Assembly (NCBI GenBank): GCA_015660915.1
Contig: JACTTZ010000012.1
Coordinates: 1 to 61,999, forward strand
Direction of reading: 5' to 3'
From: Methanomicrobia archaeon
Lineage (GTDB): Archaea > Halobacteriota > Bog-38 > Methanoflorentales > Methanoflorentaceae
Length of the DNA: 61,999 nucleotides
Shown here piece by piece: positions 1-6,956 of this stretch. How positions within the stretch are numbered: the stretch's first letter is position 1; every line of letters begins with the position of its first letter. The translations under genes and the position numbers were made by a program. The notes beneath the pieces were generated by a model that was not told where the DNA came from, searched no databases, and was given only the letters and a program-made list of their open reading frames with translations.

Positions 1-115
1 GGCAACGATCATCTTCCCCGCTACGGCAATGATCGACATCATGGTTCAGGAGAGCACCACAGAGCTAGGAGTCGAACCGCAGACAGAAAACACACCGCTG
101 AGTAAGCTGGTTTAA
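1..115 (+). CDS. C-terminal end of an unidentified protein (partial)
   Basis: An open frame enters from the left edge in frame 2 and ends at TAA 113-115. Its last 37 residues include FPATAMIDIMVQES and end in LSKLV. The start lies outside the window. I do not recognise the family; the beginning is hydrophobic and the end is polar. The stop codon sits inside the hairpin at 106-122, which fits the end of a transcription unit. Confidence 0.5.
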   Translation, partial: ATIIFPATAMIDIMVQESTTELGVEPQTENTPLSKLV

Positions 116-122
116 AACCAGC
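106..122 (+). terminator. Hairpin with T-rich tail, candidate terminator
   Basis: GCTGGTTT and AAACCAGC form a near-perfect inverted repeat overlapping the stop codon of the partial upstream gene. A T-rich stretch (acctttcttttgatcttt) follows. This may end the incoming transcription unit; archaeal termination depends mostly on the T tract, so the hairpin itself may be incidental. Confidence 0.4.
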
Positions 123-195
123 ACCTTTCTTTTGATCTTTGTTCTGAGAACTTCTTACACGCTTGATCCTTCATCCAACAGCGTTGTCCTATCCA

Positions 196-867
196 ATGTC
201 AGTCTTTGACCTCCCCTTTCTGCCTGCTAAAAGAATCGTGGATCTGTCACTACCCATATCAGCTGATACGGCGACATATCCTGGCGATCCTCGTCCTCGA
301 ATCGAGGTGCTCAGCACCATCGACAAGGGCGGGGCAAACACAACACGGATCCTCTTGAGCGCACACGCAGCTACCCACGTCGACGTGCCTTATCATCTCC
401 TAGAAAGCGGTAAAACCGTTGACGAACTGCCTCTCGAAGCGTTCTGCGGCAGCGCGCAGACGTACGACCTCACGCACAAAGCTTTAGGGTCACGTATTTG
501 CCCTGACGATTTGGAGTCGGGTAATCCCTTGCGGGAGTGCGAGATAGCACTGTTTTACACGAGGTCGAACGATCCAATGATGAACGGGTCGGCAAGGCGC
601 TGTTTCACTTGTTTCGAGACGGCTCTCGCGGACTGGCTGATAGAGAAGCGAGTTAAAGCAGTAGGGATCGACAGCATGTCCGTCGATTTGCTCGACTCAT
701 CTGAGAACGAGGTGCATAAGAAGCTCCTCCAAAATGAAATTGTCATCTTTGAAAATCTTTCGAACAATCTCCGACTCTTGGTAGGCAAGCCCGCGATATT
801 CTTTGGGATGCCGCTGAGGTTGGAACGCGCTGAAGCTTCTCCTGTGCGTGCTTTTGCGTTACTTTAG
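196..867 (+). CDS. Cyclase family protein (kynurenine formamidase-like)
   Basis: A predicted metal-dependent hydrolase of the cyclase family (PF04199), which includes kynurenine formamidase and isatin hydrolase. The protein shows the family metal-binding signature HAATHVDVPYH near residues 60-70, with the first motif IVDLSLPI at the N-terminus and a second conserved stretch AVGIDSMSVD near residue 160. About 223 residues is normal for the family. ATG 196 is preferred over TTG 163 because the conserved region begins right after it; no clear Shine-Dalgarno is visible. No tryptophan catabolic genes are nearby, so the substrate is unknown. Confidence 0.8.
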   Translation: MSVFDLPFLPAKRIVDLSLPISADTATYPGDPRPRIEVLSTIDKGGANTTRILLSAHAATHVDVPYHLLESGKTVDELPLEAFCGSAQTYDLTHKALGSRICPDDLESGNPLRECEIALFYTRSNDPMMNGSARRCFTCFETALADWLIEKRVKAVGIDSMSVDLLDSSENEVHKKLLQNEIVIFENLSNNLRLLVGKPAIFFGMPLRLERAEASPVRAFALL

Positions 868-967
868 CGGCGGTGTATGCATCCGGTAGGAAAGCCCGTC
901 AGGTTGTTGTTCAGGCTCAATAAACATTAATACACGTACACACGCATGATATAGCGGAGGACGCGAC

Positions 968-1270
968 ATGGGCGATGTAGTTGCTCTCGACATGAAGAAT
1001 CACGCGATTATGGTAGGTGCTCACGTTAAGTACGCCGGCACGCATACGCGCGGAAAAGTAAAAGAGCTACGAGTCGATAGCGACAAAACGTGGGTGCTCC
1101 TTGACTCTACCAATCTGTACTACGATCCTAAGCACCTCGAGCTAGTCAGCAAAGAAACGGAAACGGCAGACAGAGAGGCGCAATCTATCGAGGAGTTTCG
1201 AAAACGGTTGGATCAGAAAAGAGAGGTGCTTCACGCGACGATGGAAGGATTTGATGAGCCCGGCGGTTGA
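968..1270 (+). CDS. DUF2098 family protein
   Basis: A 100-residue protein matching the DUF2098 pattern found mostly in methanogens: an N-terminal small beta domain (VGAHVKYAGTHTRGKVKEL, then WVLLDSTNLYYDPKHLEL) followed by a charged helical tail. The ATG is preceded by GGAGG at a good distance. It stands alone, convergent with the next gene. The function of the family is not established. Confidence 0.8.
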   Translation: MGDVVALDMKNHAIMVGAHVKYAGTHTRGKVKELRVDSDKTWVLLDSTNLYYDPKHLELVSKETETADREAQSIEEFRKRLDQKREVLHATMEGFDEPGG

Positions 1271-1322
1271 TGCGTGTCGCACGTTAGGCGGGACCTAAGT
1301 GCATTCGGGCCGCGTGCTAACA

Positions 1323-1586
1323 TCACTCGTTAATAAACTTTCTCGTCTCTTCCTCAACAAATTCGCGGATCTTTTCTATAGTCTCCTTGTTCGCCCTAAA
1401 AGCGAGGAGATCTCGAGAAGTTACATCAGCAAGTCCCGTCTCTACGTCAGCGTATGCTTTTACCACATCGGTGTTAAACTCTTTGCACGCTGCAATTATT
1501 ACCTTGCTCGGAATGCCGGGGGGTAATACAAGCTCGTAAACGTCCTCATTTTGTTCTTCTGTGTCTTTTTCTGCGTCTTGAGCCAT
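1323..1586 (-). CDS. Small hypothetical protein
   Basis: An 87-residue acidic protein with a charged N-terminus (about 15 residues) followed by a compact region beginning YELVLPPGIPSKVIIAACKE and a helical C-terminus ending KFINE. I do not recognise a named family. The regular alternation of hydrophobic and charged residues supports real coding. It is convergent with the DUF2098 gene and divergent from the next gene. Confidence 0.6.
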   Translation of the reverse strand: MAQDAEKDTEEQNEDVYELVLPPGIPSKVIIAACKEFNTDVVKAYADVETGLADVTSRDLLAFRANKETIEKIREFVEEETRKFINE

Positions 1587-1819
1587 CAGACGTACTTCGA
1601 CTTCTTCGTACTTCTAAGTATCGACAATCGGCTGATCGCGGCCGGATCCTGCGTCAGCTTGTCACCCCTTATGTGGCTATTCGACAGCGACCTGCCAAGC
1701 AAGTTCATGTAGAGTCCGGTAGGTCCGGCCACCAAAGCTTTTTCACAGGCGAGGCTCAAGGAATGTCAACGACATAAGCTGGCGTGAGCGTACTGTGCGC
1801 TCAAAGGAAAGGGAATCCA

Positions 1820-2164
1820 GTGGATACAAAACGAAGCCCAAAAGAAATACTGAGCTTCTTCATAGAAGGTCCGAACACCGTTTGGAAGCTACTAGGAATT
1901 CATCCGCGTTTTGGTCCCAGTTGGGCGCGTGTTACGCAAGAGAACGATGAGATGACGCACGAAATATCGGGGTCCGTGGGCGACATTTTCAAAATTGCTT
2001 CCTCCGATTTTGACTATACGTTTGTGACTATCGCTGAGGGTGCGATTCTCAAGGAGATCAACTACATCGTGTTCGAGGATTTCGCGTATTCCATCTCTCG
2101 TCGTTGGTATAACATCTTAAAAAACACAGGGACATTCAAGGGGAACCTAGATGAAGTTGATTGA
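1820..2164 (+). CDS. Hypothetical protein
   Basis: About 114 residues of unrecognised family with aromatic-rich motifs (FFIEGPNTVWKLLGIHPRFG; SRRWYNILKN). The frame is open from GTG 1784. I chose GTG 1820 because a purine-rich GGAAAGGGA lies just upstream and the more regular protein sequence starts there. It is a single gene between the divergent small hypothetical and the ycaO cluster. No signal peptide or membrane segment is visible. Confidence 0.55.
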   Translation: MDTKRSPKEILSFFIEGPNTVWKLLGIHPRFGPSWARVTQENDEMTHEISGSVGDIFKIASSDFDYTFVTIAEGAILKEINYIVFEDFAYSISRRWYNILKNTGTFKGNLDEVD

Positions 2165-2285
2165 GAATGTTTCGTATCTCGCTTTTTCATCAACCAGTGA
2201 GGTTTGTCAGTGAGTAACGCGACTTAGCAAGAGCTCCTATTTATCGCCTTTTTTTTGCAGCAACGCTGAACGCTGCGACATCAAT

Positions 2286-2297
2286 CTATTTATTAGG
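2286..2297 (+). promoter_or_regulatory. Candidate TATA box for the ycaO-tfuA cluster
   Basis: CTATTTATTAGG lies about 90-100 bases before ycaO, so transcription would start near 2320 with a leader of about 65-70 bases. A palindrome AGGCCT...AGGCCT (around 2322-2342) lies at the predicted start of the leader. The assignment is by motif and spacing only. Confidence 0.35.
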
Positions 2298-2386
2298 CGC
2301 CACTAGCATGTCATGCACGGGAGGCCTATGCGCGTAAGGCCTTCAAAGCAAAGCAAAAGGTTATTCCTACACTTGCGCGAGGCACG

Positions 2387-3604
2387 ATGATGGGTAGAAT
2401 TGAATTGCACGCTGCACTAAAGACGTATTGCGTTGACACTCACAGGGTGATGCCGCCCTCAGAAACCCTCGAGCTGATAAAGTCGGCCATACCTGAGGTT
2501 GGAATAACGCGAGTAGCGGATATTTCCGGTCTTGATCGAGTTGGCTTGCCTGTGTTTTCTGCGATACGACCTTCGGCAGCAGACGGTGCGATTTCTGTCT
2601 ACGCTGGCAAGGGCACGACCGAATCCGAAGCCCGCGTTTCAGTGATAATGGAAGCTGTCGAACGGTTCTCCGCTGAGGTTGAGAATTTTAAGGAGCAGTT
2701 GTTGTTTGATTCATATGAACACCTTTCTGCTGACGACGGCGCCGTTAACCCCGCGGATCTCATATTGCCGGGCTATCTCTCCCCTGATACGAAAATTGAG
2801 TGGTATTCAGGTTGGGACCTTTTAAATGATGAAGAGGCGCTCGCTCCGGCAAATGCTGTTTTTCACCCTTATTCACCGGTGCGAGGTCATTGGCAGCTCT
2901 TTCGGAGCAACACGAACGGTCTCGCGTCTGGCAACGTGATGGAAGAGGCGATCTTCCACGGACTGATGGAGGTCATCGAGAGAGACGCAGTAAGCATCGC
3001 AGAGATTAACCGAGATCCTGGTCTTGGACTCAATCTAGGTGCGAGTCGAGTTAGCGAGATAGTCAACAAGTTCGAGCTGCAAGGCATTCTCGTTCGGCTA
3101 TGGTGGCTGCCTACTGACACGGGCGTTCCGACCGTTGTCGCGGCCTCTGATGACGAAAAAATGCGAGATGCCTCTCTATTAGTCATGGGAGCCGGAAGTC
3201 ACACTGATCCCGAAATTGCCGCTCTTAGGGCACTTACCGAAGTCGCGCAATCGCGAGCTACGCAGATTCACGGCGCTCGCGAAGATACCGATCGGGAATC
3301 AGTGGCCCGTATGATCGGATATGAGAGGATGAAAAGGCTTAATAAGCACTGGCTGGCAGAACCGCGCGAGACGATAGAGCTTGACACACTTGATTCAGCT
3401 GCAACAACGTCCATTGATGGTGACATAAGACTCGTGCTTGATCGCTTGCAAGGTGTGGCCGACCGCGTTATTGTCTCTGACATAACGGTAAACACCATTG
3501 GCGTTCCCGCTGTTCGCGTTATCATTCCAGGCTTTGAGGTCTTTTTTTTGGATCGCGAACGAAAAGGAAAGCGGGGCAAAGAATGGCGAAGCACGACTGC
3601 GTAA
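2387..3604 (+). CDS. ycaO: YcaO-related McrA-glycine thioamidation protein
   Basis: An ATP-dependent YcaO cyclodehydratase-like enzyme. In methanogens and ANME archaea it works with TfuA to convert an active-site glycine backbone of McrA to thioglycine. The 405-residue protein shows the ATP/Mg-binding glutamate motifs EAVERFSAE (near residue 90) and EEAIFHGLMEVIERDA (near residue 190), and conserved DISGLDRVGLPVF near residue 45. The C-terminus (PGFEVFFLD then a basic tail) lacks the PxPxP ending of azoline-forming YcaOs, as expected for this subtype. It overlaps tfuA by 22 bases. Two adjacent ATGs begin the frame. Confidence 0.93.
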   Translation: MMGRIELHAALKTYCVDTHRVMPPSETLELIKSAIPEVGITRVADISGLDRVGLPVFSAIRPSAADGAISVYAGKGTTESEARVSVIMEAVERFSAEVENFKEQLLFDSYEHLSADDGAVNPADLILPGYLSPDTKIEWYSGWDLLNDEEALAPANAVFHPYSPVRGHWQLFRSNTNGLASGNVMEEAIFHGLMEVIERDAVSIAEINRDPGLGLNLGASRVSEIVNKFELQGILVRLWWLPTDTGVPTVVAASDDEKMRDASLLVMGAGSHTDPEIAALRALTEVAQSRATQIHGAREDTDRESVARMIGYERMKRLNKHWLAEPRETIELDTLDSAATTSIDGDIRLVLDRLQGVADRVIVSDITVNTIGVPAVRVIIPGFEVFFLDRERKGKRGKEWRSTTA

Positions 3605-4269
3605 TATTCACCGGCCCAAGCTTATCGTGGTCTGAAGCGACTTCCCTTGATAAAGGGCTTCGATGTTGTCCTCCAGCAGTGCGAGGGGATATCTCGAAAA
3701 CGGCAAAAGCAGGCGTGAAAATTATCGGATTGATTGATGGCGTTTTTTATGATCGCGCTGCCGTTTCGCACAGGGAGATTATTGGCGTAATGCAGTCGGG
3801 CGTGACTGTTGTGGGCGGGTCCAGCATGGGGGCGCTGCGCGCCTCGGAACTCGACAGTTTCGGCATGATTGGAGTCGGTAAAATTTACAGATGCTTTAAA
3901 GATGGAGTCATTGAAGCCGATGATGAAGTCGCCGTAGCGTATAATCCAGTGACTTTTGCGCCCGTATCCGACCCACTTGTCAATATCCGTGTTGCCATGC
4001 ACTCCCTTTTGAAGGCTTCGATTGTGACCAATGATACAAGTAACGCGTTGCTAAATCTCGCAAAGAGCTTCTTTTATGTCGAACGGAGCCTTCCTCTGCT
4101 GTTGAAGACAGCTGAACTAAGGGGATTGATAAACGGCCGCGACCGCGATGAAATCGAAGCGTTTCTCGCTAACCACGACTGTGACCTGAAAAAGCGAGAT
4201 GCGAAGCTCGTGGTTCAAGAAGTTGTGAGATTTTGTGACAAGCGGCGATCGGTGCACGATGATAGATAA
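3583..4269 (+). CDS. tfuA: TfuA-related McrA-glycine thioamidation protein
   Basis: The partner of YcaO in McrA thioamidation; it is thought to help deliver sulfur or activate YcaO. The 228-residue protein carries the TfuA core: IFTGPSLS at the N-terminus, GVKIIGLIDGVFYD, then VVGGSSMGALRASEL near residue 80 and GMIGVGKIYR. It begins inside the end of ycaO, indicating translational coupling, and the following protease gene begins inside its own end. The pairing with ycaO makes the assignment firm even though the chemistry was not tested here. Confidence 0.93.
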   Translation: MAKHDCVIFTGPSLSWSEATSLDKGLRCCPPAVRGDISKTAKAGVKIIGLIDGVFYDRAAVSHREIIGVMQSGVTVVGGSSMGALRASELDSFGMIGVGKIYRCFKDGVIEADDEVAVAYNPVTFAPVSDPLVNIRVAMHSLLKASIVTNDTSNALLNLAKSFFYVERSLPLLLKTAELRGLINGRDRDEIEAFLANHDCDLKKRDAKLVVQEVVRFCDKRRSVHDDR

Positions 4270-4771
4270 GTTCGAGTCCGACGTTATTCGCCTCGTTGAC
4301 GGCTGCGCCGGTTCAAACATCGCAATCTTGGGGATCGGAAATGAACTGAGGCGCGATGATGCTGTCGGACTCGCCGTTGTCGATAGGCTTAGCTCGTTCA
4401 TTGATGACCCTTCGATCGTGTTGCTCAACTGTCAAACCGTCCCCGAAAACTTCACAGGATACATCAAACGTTTCAGGCCGACTTGCGTTGTGCTTGTAGA
4501 TGCAGCCGATTTTGATGCTGTGCCCGGCGCTGCTCGTATCTTTCAGCTAAACGACCTCGAAAGCTCCGAGATTACAACGCACGGAGCTTCTCTTGTAACG
4601 CTAGGTGCGTACCTTCGATCAGAAACTGACTCCAATGTTTTTGTAATCGGCATTCAACCGGCAGACTGTGATTTTGGGAGCGGTTTGAGTCCTTCAGCGC
4701 GCAGAGCGAGCGTTGCAGTTGCGGACGCGATTAGAACAGCTTTAAATCGTTTCCGCGCAAAGAAGGGGTGA
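4259..4771 (+). CDS. HycI-type hydrogenase maturation protease (peptidase M52)
   Basis: An endopeptidase of family M52, which trims the C-terminus of NiFe hydrogenase large subunits after nickel insertion. The family signature ILGIGNELRRDDAVG is near the N-terminus, the metal-site acidic region VVLVDAADFDA follows near residue 75, and the C-terminal IGIQPADCDFGSGLS matches the HycI subgroup. ATG 4259 overlaps the end of tfuA by 11 bases. Its place between the McrA-modifying genes and marker 11 suggests co-regulation with methane metabolism. No hydrogenase genes are in the window, so the substrate is unknown. Confidence 0.85.
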   Translation: MIDKFESDVIRLVDGCAGSNIAILGIGNELRRDDAVGLAVVDRLSSFIDDPSIVLLNCQTVPENFTGYIKRFRPTCVVLVDAADFDAVPGAARIFQLNDLESSEITTHGASLVTLGAYLRSETDSNVFVIGIQPADCDFGSGLSPSARRASVAVADAIRTALNRFRAKKG

Positions 4772-4782
4772 GGTTCCCGTTG

Positions 4783-5697
4783 ATGGCAGCGCCTGACTTC
4801 AGACAATTGCCTTGGATTGTGCCGTACAAAGATATCCTCGCGGTCGCAGGAACGGATTGCGTTGAGCTGATCGAAACAACGAACTGTTATGGTGGCGCTG
4901 CTTGGGCCCGCTATCATTATTCTCAAACGAGTCCTCTGATCGTCTCGAGCCGCTCGTTGGGAAGCACAACTCGCTACCTCATCAAAGTAGGAACGTCTCA
5001 TCTCAAACTAAGGGCGTCGGTCTCTGCTGGGGGCATTGAATCAGTTGAACTGTCACAAAACGCCGTAAAGGTGACGTACGCTGGCTTGGGAGGTGGTGGC
5101 GTAGGAGCCACCATGTGCAGAGCGTTGGCTCGCGATGTCATCGATTACGATTTGACGCCCGCGGGAGGGAGCAAAATGAGCCGCGGAACGCTCACATTGC
5201 CGAAACGGTCACGAATCATTATTGGAGTCGACGACACAGACACCAAGGAAGAGGGCGCGACATGGTCGCTCGTCAACAACATAGCCGCAAAGGTTGATAG
5301 CAAAGCGCTCCGCTACGTCTCACACGCTATTGTGCAGCTCTATCCTGTGAAAGCGAAGACGAAAAACTGCGTGGCCACAGTCGTCGAGTTTGCGAGTTTG
5401 AACGACGGCAAGCCTATCAAGAAATTTAAAAAGCTTTTAGAGGATCTTTCGCTTTCAGATAAGACTGGAATGGCTGTCTTAAAATCATTTAGTGCGGAAC
5501 GCCTTTTAAGCTACGGCGACGCCGCCCGTTCGGGTGAGGTGTCGCATTCTGCGGCCATCGAGGCAGCTGACGCTGCCGGAGTCGAGGTGTGCTTGGAAGG
5601 GCGTGGCATTATCGGTGCGATCGCCGCTCTCCCTTTCTTCTCACAATCTGACACGTCTGTTAAGCTCGACGAGAGCTTGCAGGAAGAGAGTTTGTGA
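4783..5697 (+). CDS. Methanogenesis marker protein 11
   Basis: A protein of unknown function restricted to archaea with methyl-coenzyme M reductase. The N-terminal part contains the diagnostic CVELIETTNCYGGAAWARYH near residue 25. The C-terminal part, from IIIGVDDTDTKEEGATWSLV, resembles the DUF1743/TiaS-like nucleotide-binding fold. At about 304 residues it is full length. ATG 4783 is preceded by GGGGTGAGG; GTG 4768, overlapping the protease stop, is an alternative. It closes the ycaO-tfuA-protease set, suggesting a role in Mcr assembly or modification. That role is inference. Confidence 0.88.
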   Translation: MAAPDFRQLPWIVPYKDILAVAGTDCVELIETTNCYGGAAWARYHYSQTSPLIVSSRSLGSTTRYLIKVGTSHLKLRASVSAGGIESVELSQNAVKVTYAGLGGGGVGATMCRALARDVIDYDLTPAGGSKMSRGTLTLPKRSRIIIGVDDTDTKEEGATWSLVNNIAAKVDSKALRYVSHAIVQLYPVKAKTKNCVATVVEFASLNDGKPIKKFKKLLEDLSLSDKTGMAVLKSFSAERLLSYGDAARSGEVSHSAAIEAADAAGVEVCLEGRGIIGAIAALPFFSQSDTSVKLDESLQEESL

Positions 5698-5811
5698 GAC
5701 GCGGTGCTGCATTGAAACTAGCCGGTCGTAGGTAAGCGGCTGCAGTCGGTTGCGTAACAGGCACTCGAAAGCTACAAACGCTCAGCGCAAAAAAAGCAGG
5801 GAGATTCGTGA

Positions 5812-6024
5812 TTAGCCGCCGGAAACCACTTTCAATACACGCGCGTTTCCTGGTCGCACGTGTTCGTCCAATGGCACTGACTCGTTCTCTACAAAAACAA
5901 GGACCTCTTCAGGATTTAACCTCAGCTCGCTCAATAATTGCTCATAGTTAGAGTTCGCGGGCAGAGTTACTACGTGTTTCTGTCCTTTCAGCTCTACGGT
6001 GACACAGAGGTGCTCTTTTTGCAT
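5812..6024 (-). CDS. MoaD/ThiS-family ubiquitin-like small sulfur carrier
   Basis: A 70-residue beta-grasp protein ending in VVSGG, the C-terminal di-glycine that E1-like enzymes adenylate and thiocarboxylate in sulfur transfer (molybdopterin, thiamine or tRNA thiolation) or SAMP-type protein modification. The sequence VTLPANSNYEQLLSELRL and VLVFVENESVPLDEHV fits ThiS/MoaD well. The start ATG 6024 lies about 25 bases from the shared TATA-like element, so the transcript may be leaderless. Being near the thioamidation genes it could donate sulfur to that system, but this is speculative. Confidence 0.85.
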   Translation of the reverse strand: MQKEHLCVTVELKGQKHVVTLPANSNYEQLLSELRLNPEEVLVFVENESVPLDEHVRPGNARVLKVVSGG

Positions 6025-6049
6025 CCAATGAATTTTATAGGAGTTTTGC

Positions 6050-6057
6050 TATAAGAA
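6050..6057. promoter_or_regulatory. TATA-like element between sulfur carrier gene and tRNA-Ser
   Basis: TATAAGAA sits 22-29 bases before tRNA-Ser (plus strand). On the minus strand TTCTTATA is about 26 bases from the ATG of the sulfur carrier gene. The spacing suits archaeal TBP/TFB initiation in either direction, so it may serve divergent promoters. Confidence 0.45.
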
Positions 6058-6102
6058 ATACGCACGTCGATATGCTGTGCCGGGGTGGCAGAGCGGACTA
6101 AT

Positions 6103-6119
6103 CGGTAACGAGTCCCAAC
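6103..6119 (+). other. Probable 17-base tRNA intron in the D loop
   Basis: The exon bases GACT (6096-6099) pair with AGTC (6111-6114). AAT forms a three-base bulge, CG-GTAA-CG closes the inner hairpin, and outer GCG (6093-6095) pairs with CGC (6119-6121) across a CCAA bulge. This is the bulge-helix-bulge geometry. Cutting after T6102 and C6119 gives a perfect GCA/TGC D stem; shifting by one base leaves an A-C mismatch. Confidence 0.6.
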
Positions 6120-6152
6120 GCGGCAGGCTCGAGACCTGTTGATGCCTTGCAT

Positions 6153-6186
6153 AGAGAAGCCTGCGGGGCTTTTATAGAGGATGCAT
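6153..6186 (+). other. Probable 34-base tRNA intron in the variable arm
   Basis: Excision joins GCAT (6149-6152) to C6187 and makes a five-pair variable arm with GATGC (6141-6145). TGCAT is directly repeated at both ends, so the exact cut is ambiguous but the product is the same. Inside, AAGCC (6157-6161) pairs with GGCTT (6167-6171). Exon TGCAT (6148-6152) pairs with intron ATGCA (6181-6185). The outer helix of the bulge-helix-bulge is weak, as in relaxed motifs. Confidence 0.55.
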
Positions 6187-6251
6187 CGCTTGGGTTCAAA
6201 TCCCAACCCCGGCGTACGACATTTACTAGCTGTGTGAGTCTACAACAGCGA

Positions 6252-6590
6252 TCAATCAAGTTCAAGCAGATTCTGAAGATACGCCATAAGCTGCGAGTTT
6301 TTAAGGTATACTTCAACTAGGCGTTGTTTAGCGTTTCCCACGTCGATTTTGTCTTCGCCAGTGTATACGTACGTCGACATTTCGGTTAGAATTTCGCCGA
6401 CGTCTTCATCTGGCAGCAGCGAAAACAAATCGTTGCGAAAGTGATTGTACTTTTTGATGAACTGATTCACGTCGATATAGCGATCGGTCAGGGATCGGTC
6501 TAAGGTGCCTTCTAGTAAAGCGCAGAGCTCAGTAACCCCGCACAGCGTCTTATCAAGCTCTGCTTTTACTTTTGGGTCTATCGACGTCAA
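6252..6590 (-). CDS. Hypothetical helical protein
   Basis: A 112-residue, probably all-helical acidic protein (MTSIDPKVKAELDKTL start; VYLKNSQLMAYLQNLLELD end). I do not recognise its family. The heptad-like hydrophobic pattern suggests a helical bundle or dimer. It lies 59 bases downstream of another unknown small gene on the same strand, probably one transcription unit. No membrane segment or signal peptide is visible. Confidence 0.6.
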   Translation of the reverse strand: MTSIDPKVKAELDKTLCGVTELCALLEGTLDRSLTDRYIDVNQFIKKYNHFRNDLFSLLPDEDVGEILTEMSTYVYTGEDKIDVGNAKQRLVEVYLKNSQLMAYLQNLLELD

Positions 6591-6649
6591 GTCTCTTCAC
6601 TTGCTTACTCAGAAAAGACCGTATCATGATAAGGGGACGGTGCGTCTGC

Positions 6650-6868
6650 TTAGTAGTTGTGTTCGATCGGATTTTTCTGTTGGACCTTGCCCAAAATTTC
6701 GAACGTGGTGTCTTTGACCTTATCCAGAGACTCGTCGGTACTTCGCACGCTAATAATTACCGTCCCTATGCTCATTGAAACCTCGTTTATTTTTTTAAAC
6801 TGCAAGGGTTTCTCTGCAGCTATGTCAATTTCGTCCATATTATCTAGCAACACACTGTAGCTCTTCAA
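6650..6868 (-). CDS. Small hypothetical protein
   Basis: Up to 72 residues with a beta-rich centre (VSMSIGTVIISVRST) followed by a helix (ESLDKVKDTTFEILGKVQQK). The family is not recognised. The frame opens at TTG 6868; GTG 6853 or ATG 6838 could be the true start. It probably forms a two-gene unit with the helical protein downstream. Confidence 0.5.
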   Translation of the reverse strand: MKSYSVLLDNMDEIDIAAEKPLQFKKINEVSMSIGTVIISVRSTDESLDKVKDTTFEILGKVQQKNPIEHNY

Positions 6869-6956
6869 ACTTCTAATTTTCGTTTGAATGCATTTAGGTG
6901 CCGGTCGACTAACTCACTTGTCGACAGCGTCACCGTTAAAGCCGATCGATGCGTGT

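Larger units (their letters stand above)
6079..6214 (+). tRNA. tRNA-Ser(CGA) with two probable non-canonical introns
   Basis: The acceptor stem GCCGGGG (6079-6085) pairs with CCCCGGC (6207-6213), with discriminator G6214. The anticodon arm GCAGG-CTCGAGA-CCTGT (6123-6139) gives anticodon CGA (6130-6132). The T arm TTGGG-TTCAAAT-CCCAA (6190-6206) is standard. The gene is 136 bases, far too long. Removing 17 bases in the D loop (about 6103-6119) restores a D stem GCA/TGC. Removing 34 bases in the variable arm (about 6153-6186) restores a GATGC-CTT-GCATC arm. The result is an 85-base tRNA-Ser. Both insertions pair with flanking exon in bulge-helix-bulge-like form, as substrates of the archaeal splicing endonuclease do. 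The intron limits are inferred. Confidence 0.85.

Noticed and set aside
6141-6189. A naturally very long variable arm in tRNA-Ser, with no intron
   Set aside because: At 48 bases it would exceed any known class II variable arm, and excising 34 bases gives an exact five-pair arm, so an intron is the simpler reading.
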